From Streptomyces albireticuli (GTDB taxonomy: Bacteria; Actinomycetota; Actinomycetes; Streptomycetales; Streptomycetaceae): a DNA stretch of 64,000 bases. Position numbers and translations under genes: made by a program. Where the stretch lies: NCBI RefSeq assembly GCF_021228125.1, contig NZ_JAJQQS010000002.1, positions 310,001 to 374,000 on the forward strand, given 5' to 3'. A model generated the notes under the pieces. It did not search any database, was not told where the DNA came from, and saw nothing but the letters and a program-made list of their open reading frames with translations. Within the stretch, counting starts at the first letter, position 1; each line of letters opens with the position of its first letter. This document shows, in pieces, positions 18,001-26,012 of the stretch.

Positions 18001-19120
18001 GAAGCACCAGGTCGCCGAGGTGACCTCGCTGGGTCTGGTCCAGATGACCCGTAAGCGGGTCGGCCAGGGCCTGCTGGAGTCCTTCTCCGAGTCCTGCGTG
18101 CACTGCAACGGCCGCGGCGTGATCGTCCACATGGACCAGCCGACGACCGTCGGTGGCGGCGGTGGCGGCAAGCGCGGCAAGAAGAAGGGCAAGGCCGCTC
18201 CGGCGCACGAGCACGACCACGAGCACGTGACGGAGACCGCCGAGGCCGTGGAGTCCGCGGAGGAGGCCGAGGCCCCCGAGCTGGAGCCCGTCGCGGTCGC
18301 CGAGGCCGACCTGCGGCCGTCGGTCGGCGGTGACGAGGAGTGGTTCGGCAGCCCGGCCGAGGCGGAGAACGCCGCGAAGCGCGGTGGCCGTACACGCCGC
18401 CGTGCGACCCGTAAGGCGACGGCCCCGGCCGGCGCCCCGCGGGCGGAGCGCGAGCCGGAGGCCGTCGTGGAGCCGGTCCGGGCCGAGCCGGTGGCCGAGG
18501 CCGAGCCGGTCGTCGAGCCGGAGGCCGCGCCGGCGGCCGAGGCCGTCGTCGAGGTCCCCGCCGAGGCCCCCGCCGAGGTTCCCGTGGAGACGGTGACCCC
18601 GGAGGCGCCCGTGGAGGAGCCCGCTCCGGCTGCTCCGGCCCGTACGCGCCGCCGGGCCACCCGCCGGGTGTCCGCGCCCGCGGGTTCGCCGGCGGACGCG
18701 GAGGCGGCCGTGGTGGTCGTCGAGTCCGCGGCCCGTCCGGAGGCCGAGGAGGCCCCGGCGGAGCCCACGACGGCCGAGGAGGTCACCGAGGCGGTCGTGG
18801 AGCTGGTCGAGCAGGCCGAGGCGGTCGAGGCCGCCGAGGTGGCGGAGGCCGCCGAGTCGGTCGAGGAGGCCGCGCCGGTCAAGAAGACCGCGCGCAAGAC
18901 GGCCGCCAAGACCGCCAAGAAGGCCCCGGCGAAGAAGGCGGCCACCAAGACGGCCGCCGCCAAGAAGACGGCTGCCAAGAAGACCGCCACCAAGACGGCG
19001 GCGGCCAAGAAGACGACCGCGAAGAAGGCCGCCACCAAGACGGCGGCCAAGAAGGCTCCGGCCAAGCGGGCGACGAAGAAGACCGCGGAAGCGGCCGCCG
19101 CGGCCTCCTCGGAGGACTGA
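15071..19120 (+). CDS. rne: Ribonuclease E/G with large repetitive N- and C-terminal extensions
   Basis: This endoribonuclease cleaves single-stranded AU-rich RNA and processes rRNA and mRNA. At 1349 residues, its catalytic core sits in the middle, as in the Streptomyces RNase ES type. An S1 RNA-binding domain spans about 620-700 (IGVLEDNVLVEHYVNKEQ). The catalytic metal-binding Asp residues are about D907 (VVDVNTGKFTG) and D951 (VVIDFIDM). The Zn-link Cys pair is C1009 and C1012 (CVHCNGRG). Residues 1-600 are Ala/Glu/Pro-rich with basic R-T-R-R-R-A-V-R-K-A-T-A-P-A-G modules. Two more modules lie after the core, and the tail (about 1270-1340) is a histone-H1-like Lys/Ala run. The flanks probably bind RNA and degradosome partners. 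A terminator hairpin follows. Confidence 0.95.
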   Translation: MLEPTEPTEPTNNPDSGPGDTLPPRRRRRAASRPAGPPSGAETAVTAPQAAPAEAPAAAPAEQAPAAEAPATPARPRRRATRKATAPAGAPRTGEQAAAEPAPAEVVAEPVAEAPEAVETVEAKPARTRRRAVRKATAPAGAPQAAETAPPVVEEAPAAAVEPAAVEAPAEAPAAAPARTRRRAVRKATAPAGSPQTAETVAPPVAEPAPAEVVAEAPEAVETVEAKPARTRRRAVRKATAPAGAPQAAEAEPVAEQAAEAVAAPAEEQAPAAEPRGRRTRRRAAAGDAEQPAEAAEAPAKGRTRRRVAAGDAEAAAAALEAAKEASRARGPVSEAEPVKAAEAEETAAPARGRRRAVRPPTAVFQAPVFTEPMFQTPETAAAAAAAGPVEEEPEEEAAEAVVEQPQPAGRRRRRRRGEPAEAAEQAVTAPAAPAAPAVQQDEEGEEEAEETEGAALEDEGDRPSRRRRRGGRRRRRGESGDAEGELSEDEQQDGAEQEEAAEEEPEEAPDEESGAGSASSRRRRRRRRRSGDGAEAEVGGDDPERTVVKVREPRKREEREPGTGFDEVQSIKGSTRMEAKKQRRREGREQGRRRVPIITEAEFLARREAVERVMVVRQSGERTQIGVLEDNVLVEHYVNKEQATSYVGNVYLGKVQNVLPSMEAAFVDIGKGRNAVLYAGEVNFEALGMGNGPRRIESALKSGQSVLVQVTKDPIGHKGARLTSQVSLPGRYLVYVPEGSMTGISRKLPDTERARLKQILKKIVPEDAGVIVRTAAEGASEDELARDVQRLQAQWEEIQKKAKSGNAPTLLYGEPDMTVRVVRDIFNEDFSKVIVSGDTAWETIHGYVSHVAPDLTDRLQKWTSDVDVFATYRIDEQLMKALDRKVWLPSGGSLVIDRTEAMVVVDVNTGKFTGQGGNLEETVTKNNLEAAEEIVRQLRLRDLGGIVVIDFIDMVLEANRDLVLRRLLECLGRDRTKHQVAEVTSLGLVQMTRKRVGQGLLESFSESCVHCNGRGVIVHMDQPTTVGGGGGGKRGKKKGKAAPAHEHDHEHVTETAEAVESAEEAEAPELEPVAVAEADLRPSVGGDEEWFGSPAEAENAAKRGGRTRRRATRKATAPAGAPRAEREPEAVVEPVRAEPVAEAEPVVEPEAAPAAEAVVEVPAEAPAEVPVETVTPEAPVEEPAPAAPARTRRRATRRVSAPAGSPADAEAAVVVVESAARPEAEEAPAEPTTAEEVTEAVVELVEQAEAVEAAEVAEAAESVEEAAPVKKTARKTAAKTAKKAPAKKAATKTAAAKKTAAKKTATKTAAAKKTTAKKAATKTAAKKAPAKRATKKTAEAAAAASSED
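15401..15511 (+). repeat. 111-bp duplicated segment in rne, copy 1
   Basis: By eye, this 111-bp segment differs at a single base from 15710-15820, 309 bp (103 codons) downstream in the same frame. It encodes the VETVEAKPARTRRRAVRK-type module. Such identity, including third positions, suggests a recent tandem duplication or gene conversion. Confidence 0.9.
15710..15820 (+). repeat. 111-bp duplicated segment in rne, copy 2
   Basis: This is the second copy of the 15401-15511 segment, with one G-to-T difference in the Lys-Pro-Ala codons. A third, more diverged module lies between them at about 15600-15660. Confidence 0.9.
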
Positions 19121-19128
19121 GCGACACC

Positions 19129-19160
19129 GGGGTCCGGGTCCCGTTTGGGACCCGGACCTC
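19129..19160 (+). terminator. Hairpin terminator after rne
   Basis: A perfect 12-bp stem (GGTCCGGGTCCC, 19131-19142, with 19147-19158) has a GTTT loop, extendable by two pairs. No T tract follows. The rplU promoter begins immediately downstream. Confidence 0.8.
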
Positions 19161-19164
19161 CGGT

Positions 19165-19193
19165 TTGACCCCATGGGCCGGGCCCCGTAACCT
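19165..19193 (+). promoter_or_regulatory. Candidate sigma-70 (HrdB-type) promoter for rplU-rpmA
   Basis: TTGACC (19165-19170), a 17-nt spacer and TAACCT (19188-19193) fit the Streptomyces housekeeping consensus. Transcription would start near 19200, leaving a leader of about 150 nt before rplU. That leader is long enough for ribosomal-protein feedback control, but no known leader fold was recognised. Confidence 0.7.
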
Positions 19194-19347
19194 TGTCCAT
19201 CGGCGTCTGTACGCCAAACCCCTGAGCAAATCCCTCCCCGCTCCGGCAGGGAGAGGCCGCTCGTCCACTCGGATGTTCACGGGCATGCCCCGTGCGTGAG
19301 CGGCTGGCATCAGAGGTCCCGATTATCAGCGAGAGAGTGAGATCCGC

Positions 19348-19668
19348 GTGTACGCAATCGTGCGTAGCGGTGGTCGCCAGCACAAGGTTGCTGTCGGCGA
19401 CATCGTCGAGGTTGACAAGATTTCCGACGGCAAGGTGGGCGACTCTGTCGAGCTCTCCACGCTGCTCGTGGTCGACGGCGAGTCCGTCACCAGCGACCCG
19501 TGGGTGCTGGCCGGGATCAAGGTCCAGGCCGAGATCGTGGACCACCACAAGGGTGCCAAGATCGACATCCTGAAGTACAAGAACAAGACCGGCTACCGCA
19601 AGCGCATTGGTCACCGCCAGCAGTACACGGCGATCAAGGTCACCGGCATCCCCACGGCTGCGAAGTAA
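19348..19668 (+). CDS. rplU: 50S ribosomal protein L21
   Basis: This 106-residue large-subunit protein binds 23S rRNA. It starts with the canonical [13 protein letters not shown] and ends with the family pattern [17 protein letters not shown]. The start is GTG at 19348. It is followed 11 nt later by rpmA, the usual rplU-rpmA pair upstream of obg. In many Firmicutes a protease gene separates L21 and L27; it is absent here, and L27 carries no cleavable N-terminal extension. Confidence 0.98.
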   Translation: MYAIVRSGGRQHKVAVGDIVEVDKISDGKVGDSVELSTLLVVDGESVTSDPWVLAGIKVQAEIVDHHKGAKIDILKYKNKTGYRKRIGHRQQYTAIKVTGIPTAAK

Positions 19669-19679
19669 GGGACTGAGAC

Positions 19680-19937
19680 ATGGCACACAAGAAGGGCGCA
19701 TCGTCCACTCGGAACGGTCGCGATTCCAACGCTCAGCGGCTCGGCGTCAAGCGCTTCGGCGGCCAGGCCGTCAACGCCGGTGAGATCCTGGTCCGCCAGC
19801 GCGGCACCCACTTCCACCCGGGCGCGGGCGTCGGTCGCGGTGGCGACGACACCCTGTTCGCCCTGCAGGCCGGTGCGGTCGAGTTCGGCACGCACCGTGG
19901 CCGCAAGGTCGTGAACATCGTCCCGATCGCTGAGTAA
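19680..19937 (+). CDS. rpmA: 50S ribosomal protein L27
   Basis: L27 is an 85-residue protein whose N-terminal tail reaches the peptidyl-transferase centre. The sequence opens with [28 protein letters not shown], the standard bacterial form, and includes [24 protein letters not shown]. The tail begins directly at the mature residues. A long hairpin follows the stop. Confidence 0.98.
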   Translation: MAHKKGASSTRNGRDSNAQRLGVKRFGGQAVNAGEILVRQRGTHFHPGAGVGRGGDDTLFALQAGAVEFGTHRGRKVVNIVPIAE

Positions 19938-19967
19938 TCAGCTTTTCGGTACGACATAAGCACCTTT

Positions 19968-20014
19968 CCGAGGGCGGGCCGCTTTTCCTGACGGGGAAGC
20001 CGGTCCGCCCTCGG
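19968..20014 (+). terminator. Long hairpin terminator after rpmA
   Basis: An outer 10-bp stem (CCGAGGGCGG/CCGCCCTCGG) is continued by an inner CCG/CGG and a CTTTTCC/GGGGAAG helix closing on TGAC. There is no T tract. obg follows 46 nt later, so it probably has its own promoter or depends on read-through. Confidence 0.75.
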
Positions 20015-20060
20015 CGTGTTAGTACAGAGACATTCCCGTAAGTATCTGGAGGCAACCGCA

Positions 20061-21497
20061 ATGACCACCTTCGTGGACCGCGTCGAGCTGCACGTCGCCG
20101 CGGGTAACGGAGGCCATGGCTGCGCCTCCGTTCACCGTGAGAAGTTCAAGCCCCTCGGCGGCCCCGACGGCGGCAACGGCGGCCGTGGCGGCGATGTGAC
20201 CCTGGTCGTCGACCAGTCGGTCACCACGCTCCTCGAGTACCACCACAACCCGCACCGCAAGGCCACCAACGGCGCGCCGGGCGCGGGCGACAACCGCTCC
20301 GGCAAGGACGGCCAGGACCTCGTCCTGCCCGTGCCGGACGGCACCGTGGTCCTCGACAAGCAGGGCAACGTCCTCGCCGACCTGGTGGGCGAGGGCACGA
20401 CCTTCGTCGCCGGCCAGGGCGGCCGCGGCGGTCTCGGCAACGCCGCGCTCTCCTCGGCCCGCCGCAAGGCCCCCGGCTTCGCGCTGCTCGGCGAGCCGGG
20501 CGAGTCCCGCGACATCGTCATGGAGCTCAAGACCGTCGCCGACGTGGCGCTGGTCGGCTACCCGAGCGCGGGCAAGTCCTCGCTGATCTCGGTGCTCTCC
20601 GCCGCCAAGCCGAAGATCGCGGACTACCCCTTCACAACGCTGGTCCCGAACCTGGGCGTCGTCACGGCCGGCTCGACGGTCTACACCATCGCGGACGTCC
20701 CGGGCCTGATCCCGGGCGCGAGCCAGGGCAAGGGCCTCGGCCTGGAGTTCCTGCGGCACGTCGAGCGCTGCTCGGTGCTGGTGCACGTGCTGGACACGGC
20801 GACCCTGGAGTCCGACCGCGACCCGGTCTCCGACCTGGACGTCATCGAGGCCGAGCTGACGCAGTACGGCGGCCTCGACGACCGTCCGCGCATCGTCGTC
20901 CTCAACAAGATCGACATCCCGGACGGCCAGGACCTCGCCGACATGATCCGCCCGGATCTGGAGGCGCGCGGCTACCAGGTCTTCGAGGTGTCCGCCGTGG
21001 CCCGTACGGGCCTGAAGGAGCTCTCCTTCGCGCTGGCCGGCATCATCGCCCAGGCGCGCGCGGCCAAGCCGAAGGAGGAGGCGACCCGCATCGTCATCCG
21101 CCCGAAGGCCGTGGACGACGCGGGCTTCACGGTCACGCTGGAGGACGACGGCATCTACCGGGTGCGCGGCGAGAAGCCGGAGCGCTGGGTGCGCCAGACC
21201 GACTTCAACAACGACGAGGCCGTGGGTTACCTGGCCGACCGTCTCAACCGCCTCGGTGTCGAGGACGAGCTGATGAAGGCCGGTGCCCGCGCGGGCGACG
21301 GCGTGGCCATCGGCGCCGAGGACAACGCGGTCGTCTTCGACTGGGAGCCCACCATGATGGCGGGCGCCGAGATGCTCGGCCGCCGTGGCGAGGACCACCG
21401 TCTGGAGGCCCCGCGCCCGGCCGCGACGCGCCGTCGCGAGCGCGAGGCGGAGCGGGACGAGGCCCAGCGCGAGTTCGACGACTTCAAGCCGTTCTGA
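20061..21497 (+). CDS. obgE: Obg family GTPase (CgtA/ObgE)
   Basis: Obg is a ribosome-associated GTPase acting in 50S maturation, and in Streptomyces it influences the onset of sporulation. The glycine-rich Obg fold spans about 1-160 ([27 protein letters not shown]). The G domain carries G1 at G166 (GYPSAGKSS), G3 DVPGLIPGA and G4 NKID. The C-terminal OCT domain (about 355-430) contains [23 protein letters not shown] 20061 is chosen for its GGAGG box 8 nt upstream; the frame is open further 5' but lacks a ribosome site. The 478-residue length is typical for Streptomyces. Confidence 0.97.
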   Translation: MTTFVDRVELHVAAGNGGHGCASVHREKFKPLGGPDGGNGGRGGDVTLVVDQSVTTLLEYHHNPHRKATNGAPGAGDNRSGKDGQDLVLPVPDGTVVLDKQGNVLADLVGEGTTFVAGQGGRGGLGNAALSSARRKAPGFALLGEPGESRDIVMELKTVADVALVGYPSAGKSSLISVLSAAKPKIADYPFTTLVPNLGVVTAGSTVYTIADVPGLIPGASQGKGLGLEFLRHVERCSVLVHVLDTATLESDRDPVSDLDVIEAELTQYGGLDDRPRIVVLNKIDIPDGQDLADMIRPDLEARGYQVFEVSAVARTGLKELSFALAGIIAQARAAKPKEEATRIVIRPKAVDDAGFTVTLEDDGIYRVRGEKPERWVRQTDFNNDEAVGYLADRLNRLGVEDELMKAGARAGDGVAIGAEDNAVVFDWEPTMMAGAEMLGRRGEDHRLEAPRPAATRRREREAERDEAQREFDDFKPF

Positions 21498-21609
21498 GGC
21501 GCGTGAGGGGCTGACCCTCACCCCGGCCCTCCGGCCCCCGGGTGCTCCGCGCCCGGGGGCTTCGTCGTGCCCGCGCGGGGCGCGGTCCGAGAGCTGGTAT
21601 CGGGGGCCC

Positions 21610-21860
21610 GGGGCCCGAGGGCGCGTACGGGGAGCCCCCGGACCTGAGGCGCGTTCGGGGAAGGCCCTGTGGGCCCGAGGCGCGTTCGGGGAAGGCCCCT
21701 GGGATCCGGGGGCGGGTAACGGGGCGGCCCGGGTCCGCGGGCGCGTGCGCGCCTACGGGGAGGGCCCGCGGCCCCGGGCGCGTACCGGGAAGGCCCCCGG
21801 AACCCGCGGCGGATACGGGGAAGGCCCCGGGAGGATCTCCTCCCGGGGCCTTCCCCGTAC
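21610..21860. repeat. Degenerate tandem repeat array ending in a 21-bp hairpin
   Basis: The gap of about 380 nt between convergent obg and the minus-strand gene contains no gene. It holds about seven imperfect units of 30-45 bp, each carrying a version of GCGCGTACGGGGAAGGCCCC. The last unit is the left arm of the perfect hairpin at 21814-21859, so the array looks like iterated copies of one terminator arm. Confidence 0.75.
21814..21859. terminator. Bidirectional 21-bp hairpin terminator
   Basis: Bases 21814-21834 pair perfectly with 21839-21859 around the loop ATCT. The hairpin ends 18 nt from the stop of the minus-strand gene and can terminate transcription from both directions. Confidence 0.85.
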
Positions 21861-21876
21861 GTGCGGTGCGGGCGGC

Positions 21877-23913
21877 TCAGACTGCCGCCGTCTCGTCCGC
21901 CTCGCGCTGCGTCGGGATCTCCGAGGCCCGCGCCTCCATCCGCTCGCGCCGCTCGTCGGCCTCCGCGGCCAGCGCCAGCGCGGCCTGGTTGAAGCGGACC
22001 AGCGACGGCGGGTCGGACGGGCCGAGCAGCTGGACCTTGAGCTCCGCGCGGGCCGCCGCGAGGGCGTCCCGGCCGGGCTCGCGGACGGCAGCGAGGAGCG
22101 CCGGTACGCCCTCCGCCTCGGGGGTGAGGATCGTGGCGGCGCTGACGGTCGGGAAGACCGCCCGGAACTCCTCCTCGGCCATGCCGCTGGTGTTGGCCAC
22201 CGCGTACGGCTTCTCGCTGATCAGGTAGTCCGAGACGACGCTGGAGACGTCGCTGATCAGCAGGTCGGACTGGTTGAAGCAGGTGAAGAGGGCCGGGCGG
22301 GCCGAGGTGATGATCTGGTGCTCCCAGACCGGCAGCGAGGCCCAGTAGGCGGCCTCCCAGGCCGCCGTGGCGGACTCGACGCGCGCCGAGCGGCCCTTCT
22401 CCGGGGTGCCCTGGAGCAGCATCCGCTCGATCTCGTCGGCGCTGCGCCGGAAGGAGCTGGTGGTGAGCTGCTCCAGCTCGGCGGTGCGGCGCACCAGCTC
22501 GGCGGCGGCCTCCGGGCCGGGGCGGGCGCCGTCACGGCGGGTGTTGGCCTCGCGGATCATGGCCTGGATGCGCTCGTTGGCGCGGCCCGCGCGGGGGTCG
22601 ACGGAGCCGGTCATCGGGTGCGGCTTGTAGAGCAGCCGGACCCCGGGGTCGGCGAGCAGCGCGCGGACGATGTTCTCGCCGGCGAGCATGACCGAGGTGT
22701 TGCCGGGGTTGCCGTCCCAGCCCTCCCACGTCGGCGCGTAGAGGACCGTCGTGTACTGACCGGTGGGGACGCCCGTGTACGGCTGGATGGGCGCGAGCTG
22801 CGGGCGGCCCACCTCGACGACGTCGCGGTCGTCGACGCCGATGTCGGCCAGCTGGTAGCGCTCGCGGGCGGCGGGGCCGGCTACCCAGATCTCGTCGTAC
22901 GCCTTGGAGTACGGGTTGCAGCTGGAGAGCTTGTCGCTCTCGCCGTGGTTGGTGAAGGCGTGCTTGATCGACGGCATGCGCAGGACCTGCGAGGTCTTAC
23001 CGGAGTTCGCCGGGTGCAGCATCATCTTCAGCGAGGACTTCTCCAGCGCCATCAGGTGCACGACCTTGGGGATGCAGACGATCGGCACGTCGGTGGCGTC
23101 GATCTTCTGCACCATGAACCGCTCACGCAGCACGATGACGGGGTTGCCGTCGAGCGCGGCGAGGGTGGAGAGCCACATGTTGGCCTGGTAGGCCGAGCTC
23201 GTGCCGCCGGAGAAGTACATGCCGACGGTCGGGCGGTAGTCGGCCAGCCAGCGGTCCAGCCACTCCAGGGCCTGCTGGTCGTTGGCGATGCGCTTCTTGG
23301 GGCGGAGCCAGCTCGCCAGGTAGGCGGTGCCGCCGAGGCCGAGCAGGACCGCGAGGCCCATGCCGATCTCGGCCCACAGGACCCGCTCGGTGCCCGCGGT
23401 GATCAGGAGGCCCACGGTGGCCGGGACGGCGAAGCGCAGCAGCCGGCGGCCGTGCTGGCGGCCGAGCAGGCGCGGCGGCGCGGCGGACAGGCGCAGGCCG
23501 GTGGTGTCGATGTTGCGGGTGAGGAAGGGGAGCGTGCGGCTGCGGCGGACCATGATCGCGGTGGCCTGGCAGGCCAGGTGCGAGCCGTAGAAGAGGACCA
23601 GTCCGACGAACACCGGTGCGTAGTCGCGCAGCGAGCCGTCGCCGTGCAGGCGCAGCAGCCCGACCAGGAGCAGCATGTCGCGCAGCAGCTGCCGCACCAT
23701 GACATCGAAGCGGATCTTGCCGAGCACGGCGACCAGACCGGGGTCCCGGTGCTGGAGGTAGAGATCGAGCGCGAGGCCCGCCGCCGAGGCGGTGATCAAG
23801 AGCGGCACGTTGGGCAGCAGGGCTCCCACGAGCTGGGTGGCGAAGAACACCAGCATCGCGAGCAGCGCCGCGAGCTGTACGGCTCGGCGGGAGGCTGTTC
23901 CGGCAGAAGGCAC
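21877..23913 (-). CDS. Membrane protein with CDP-glycerol glycerophosphotransferase-like domain
   Basis: This 678-residue protein has about five N-terminal transmembrane segments (residues 10-65, 90-120 and 165-205), then a cytoplasmic domain resembling the TagB/TagF (Glyphos_transf) family. Family-like blocks include TNHGESDK, VLYAPTWEG, LLYKPHP and the nucleotide-binding LLISDVSSVVSDYL. Such enzymes polymerise glycerol- or polyol-phosphate wall polymers; the substrate here is unknown, and Streptomyces walls contain teichoic/teichulosonic-type polymers. The start is GTG at 23913, with AGGAG 8 nt upstream on the minus strand. It is divergent from proB and convergent with obg. Confidence 0.8.
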   Translation of the reverse strand: MPSAGTASRRAVQLAALLAMLVFFATQLVGALLPNVPLLITASAAGLALDLYLQHRDPGLVAVLGKIRFDVMVRQLLRDMLLLVGLLRLHGDGSLRDYAPVFVGLVLFYGSHLACQATAIMVRRSRTLPFLTRNIDTTGLRLSAAPPRLLGRQHGRRLLRFAVPATVGLLITAGTERVLWAEIGMGLAVLLGLGGTAYLASWLRPKKRIANDQQALEWLDRWLADYRPTVGMYFSGGTSSAYQANMWLSTLAALDGNPVIVLRERFMVQKIDATDVPIVCIPKVVHLMALEKSSLKMMLHPANSGKTSQVLRMPSIKHAFTNHGESDKLSSCNPYSKAYDEIWVAGPAARERYQLADIGVDDRDVVEVGRPQLAPIQPYTGVPTGQYTTVLYAPTWEGWDGNPGNTSVMLAGENIVRALLADPGVRLLYKPHPMTGSVDPRAGRANERIQAMIREANTRRDGARPGPEAAAELVRRTAELEQLTTSSFRRSADEIERMLLQGTPEKGRSARVESATAAWEAAYWASLPVWEHQIITSARPALFTCFNQSDLLISDVSSVVSDYLISEKPYAVANTSGMAEEEFRAVFPTVSAATILTPEAEGVPALLAAVREPGRDALAAARAELKVQLLGPSDPPSLVRFNQAALALAAEADERRERMEARASEIPTQREADETAAV

Positions 23914-24162
23914 TGGGCGGGCTCCTGGCAGGAGAACGGGGGGATAGGGCGGGTCGTGCTGGGGTGGGGGACCGCGGCCGGGCGGCGATCGGACGGCGCC
24001 GGACAGTGGTCAGCTACCGACCGTATGACGACGGCTGGTCCGGGAGCAATCTTCCGCGACGGTAATCATCGCAAAATAGGGCCGAACGACCACAATCGTC
24101 CGCGCGGTAGATTTGCGGGCCGGAGCAGACAGACGACCGGCGATCACTTGAGGTGTGCGTAC

Positions 24163-25335
24163 GTGACTGGGGCAGGGGCGGATTCAGGGGCGGCGGCGAC
24201 GGCGCGGGCGGAGGTGACGGGCGCCCGCAGGATCGTGGTCAAGGTGGGATCCTCCTCACTCACCACCGCGGGCGGGGGGCTGGACGCCGACCGCGTTGAC
24301 GCGCTCGTCGACACGCTGGCCAAGGCCGGCGGGGGCGCGCCGGGCGAGCCGGGCGCGAGGGAGATCGTGCTGGTCTCCTCCGGGGCCATCGCCGCGGGCC
24401 TGGCGCCGCTGGGCCTGGAGCGCCGGCCGCGCGACCTGGCCCGCCAGCAGGCCGCCGCCAGCGTGGGCCAGGGGCTGCTGGTCGCCCGCTACACCGCGTC
24501 CTTCGCGCGCTACGGCCGCCGTGTCGGCCAGGTGCTGCTGACCACGGACGACACCAGCCGCCGCGCGCACTACCGCAACGCGTTCCGGACCCTGGAGCAG
24601 CTGCTGGCGATGGGCGCGGTGCCGATCGTCAACGAGAACGACACGGTCGCCACGGACGAGATCCGGTTCGGTGACAACGACCGGCTGGCGGCGCTGGTCG
24701 CCCATCTGGTCCGGGCCGACCTGCTGGTCCTGCTGTCGGACGTCGACGGTCTGTACGACGGCGACCCCAGCACCCCGGGCACCTCGCGGATCGCCGAGGT
24801 CGCGGGCCCGGCGGACCTGGCGGGCGTCTCCATCGGCAGCGCCGGCAAGGCGGGCGTGGGCACCGGCGGCATGGTCACCAAGGTCGAGGCGGCCCGGATC
24901 GCGGCCGCGGCCGGCATCCCCGTCGTCCTCACCTCCGCCAGCCAGGCCGCCGACGCCCTCGCGGGCCGGCCGACCGGCACGCTCTTCCACCGCACCGGCC
25001 GCCGCTCGGCCGACCGGCTGCTGTGGCTCGCGCACGCTTCCACCCCGCGTGGCGCCCTGACGCTGGACGAGGGTGCCGTGCGGGCCGTGATCGAGGGCAG
25101 CGCCTCGCTGCTGCCGGCGGGCATCGCCTCGGTCGAGGGGGAGTTCTCCGCGGGTGACCCCGTCGAGCTGCGGGACCAGGCCGGGCGGGCGGTGGCGCGC
25201 GGGCTCGTCGCCTTCGACGCGGGGGAGATCCCGCAGCTGCTGGGCCGCTCCACCCGTGATCTCGCCCGGGACCTGGGCCCCGGCTACGAGCGCGAGGTCG
25301 TGCACCGGGACGACCTGGTCGTGCTGCACCGCTGA
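24163..25335 (+). CDS. proB: Glutamate 5-kinase
   Basis: ProB phosphorylates glutamate to gamma-glutamyl phosphate, the first step of proline synthesis. The amino-acid kinase domain has IVVKVGSSSLTT, LVSSGAIAAGL, VNENDTVATDEIRFGDND, LLSDVDGLY and IGSAGKAGVGTGGMVTK. A C-terminal PUA domain (about residues 290-385) contains LPAGIASVEGEFSAGDPVEL. The frame stays open far upstream, but the GTG at 24163 is chosen because GAGG (24150-24153) lies 9 nt before it and the kinase core begins about 20 residues later. proA lies downstream with one small gene between. Confidence 0.93.
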   Translation: MTGAGADSGAAATARAEVTGARRIVVKVGSSSLTTAGGGLDADRVDALVDTLAKAGGGAPGEPGAREIVLVSSGAIAAGLAPLGLERRPRDLARQQAAASVGQGLLVARYTASFARYGRRVGQVLLTTDDTSRRAHYRNAFRTLEQLLAMGAVPIVNENDTVATDEIRFGDNDRLAALVAHLVRADLLVLLSDVDGLYDGDPSTPGTSRIAEVAGPADLAGVSIGSAGKAGVGTGGMVTKVEAARIAAAAGIPVVLTSASQAADALAGRPTGTLFHRTGRRSADRLLWLAHASTPRGALTLDEGAVRAVIEGSASLLPAGIASVEGEFSAGDPVELRDQAGRAVARGLVAFDAGEIPQLLGRSTRDLARDLGPGYEREVVHRDDLVVLHR

Positions 25336-25490
25336 CGGGCGTCAGCCGCGGGCGAGAGTGAAGTAAGTCCAGCCTTTCCATGGGGACCTTCCGGAAAACC
25401 GCCACGCGGCCGCCCGGAGGCTGGTCAACTTTGATGCGGGGGGCCGTCACGGGCAGGCGGCCCCGAGCACCGAGCAACAGGAGGCCGCCG

Positions 25491-26012
25491 GTGAGACGAG
25501 CGCGCCCAGGGGCGCTGCCCCGAGGTGGGGGCACTCCCGCGCACGCCCGCAGGGCCGTGGGGGAGGAGCGCACACTGACCAGCGTGGGAGCGGGCCTGGA
25601 CCGAGGGGAGAGCGCGGAGAGCGGGGAGCCGGAGGGCACCGCGGCCACGGCCGTGGAGGCTCCCGGCGAGGTGTCCCGGCTGTGGCACATCACCCTGAGC
25701 GTCTCGGGCGCCGAGGCCCCGCTCGCGGAGGTCCGCCGGGGCCTCGAACAGCTGGCCAACGACCACCCCTTTCTGCTGACGAGCCGCTACGCCGACGACC
25801 ACGCCGAGATCCGGTACTGGGAGGAGGCGCGCGATCTGCACGACGCGGCGGCGGTGGCCCTGCGGCTGTGGGGCGAGCACCGCTCCACGGCCAGGCTCCC
25901 ACCGTGGGAGATCGTCGGCCTGGAGGTCATCGACCGGGAGACGTACCACCAGCGCGTCGCCGAGGGGTACGGGCCGCTGCCGGCCACTCCGGTGGGGGTG
26001 CACCCGTTCTGA
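25491..26012 (+). CDS. Conserved protein of unknown function between proB and proA
   Basis: The well-conserved part is the C-terminal 110 residues (LWHITLSVSGAEAPLAEVRRGLEQL, then HPFLLTSRYADDHAEIRYWEEARDL), ending in TPVGVHPF; no known catalytic motif is visible. The alpha/beta pattern could be a small ferredoxin-like domain. GTG 25491 is chosen for its perfect AGGAGG (25479-25484, 6 nt spacing). The resulting N-terminal 60 residues are Arg/Ala/Gly-rich and poorly structured, and GTG 25584 would remove most of them. An upstream ATG at 25380 has no ribosome site. I do not recognise a function. Confidence 0.72.
   Translation: MRRARPGALPRGGGTPAHARRAVGEERTLTSVGAGLDRGESAESGEPEGTAATAVEAPGEVSRLWHITLSVSGAEAPLAEVRRGLEQLANDHPFLLTSRYADDHAEIRYWEEARDLHDAAAVALRLWGEHRSTARLPPWEIVGLEVIDRETYHQRVAEGYGPLPATPVGVHPF

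Noticed and set aside
15029-19174. 1381-codon open frame antisense to rne
   Set aside because: It is the mirror of a GC-biased coding frame. Its translation is Gly/Leu/Arg low-complexity text without domain structure, and the plus-strand frame has S1 and nuclease motifs.
21385-24162. Long plus-strand frame continuous with proB
   Set aside because: It runs antisense through the membrane glycerophosphotransferase-like gene and the repeat array. Only the part from 24163 encodes ProB.
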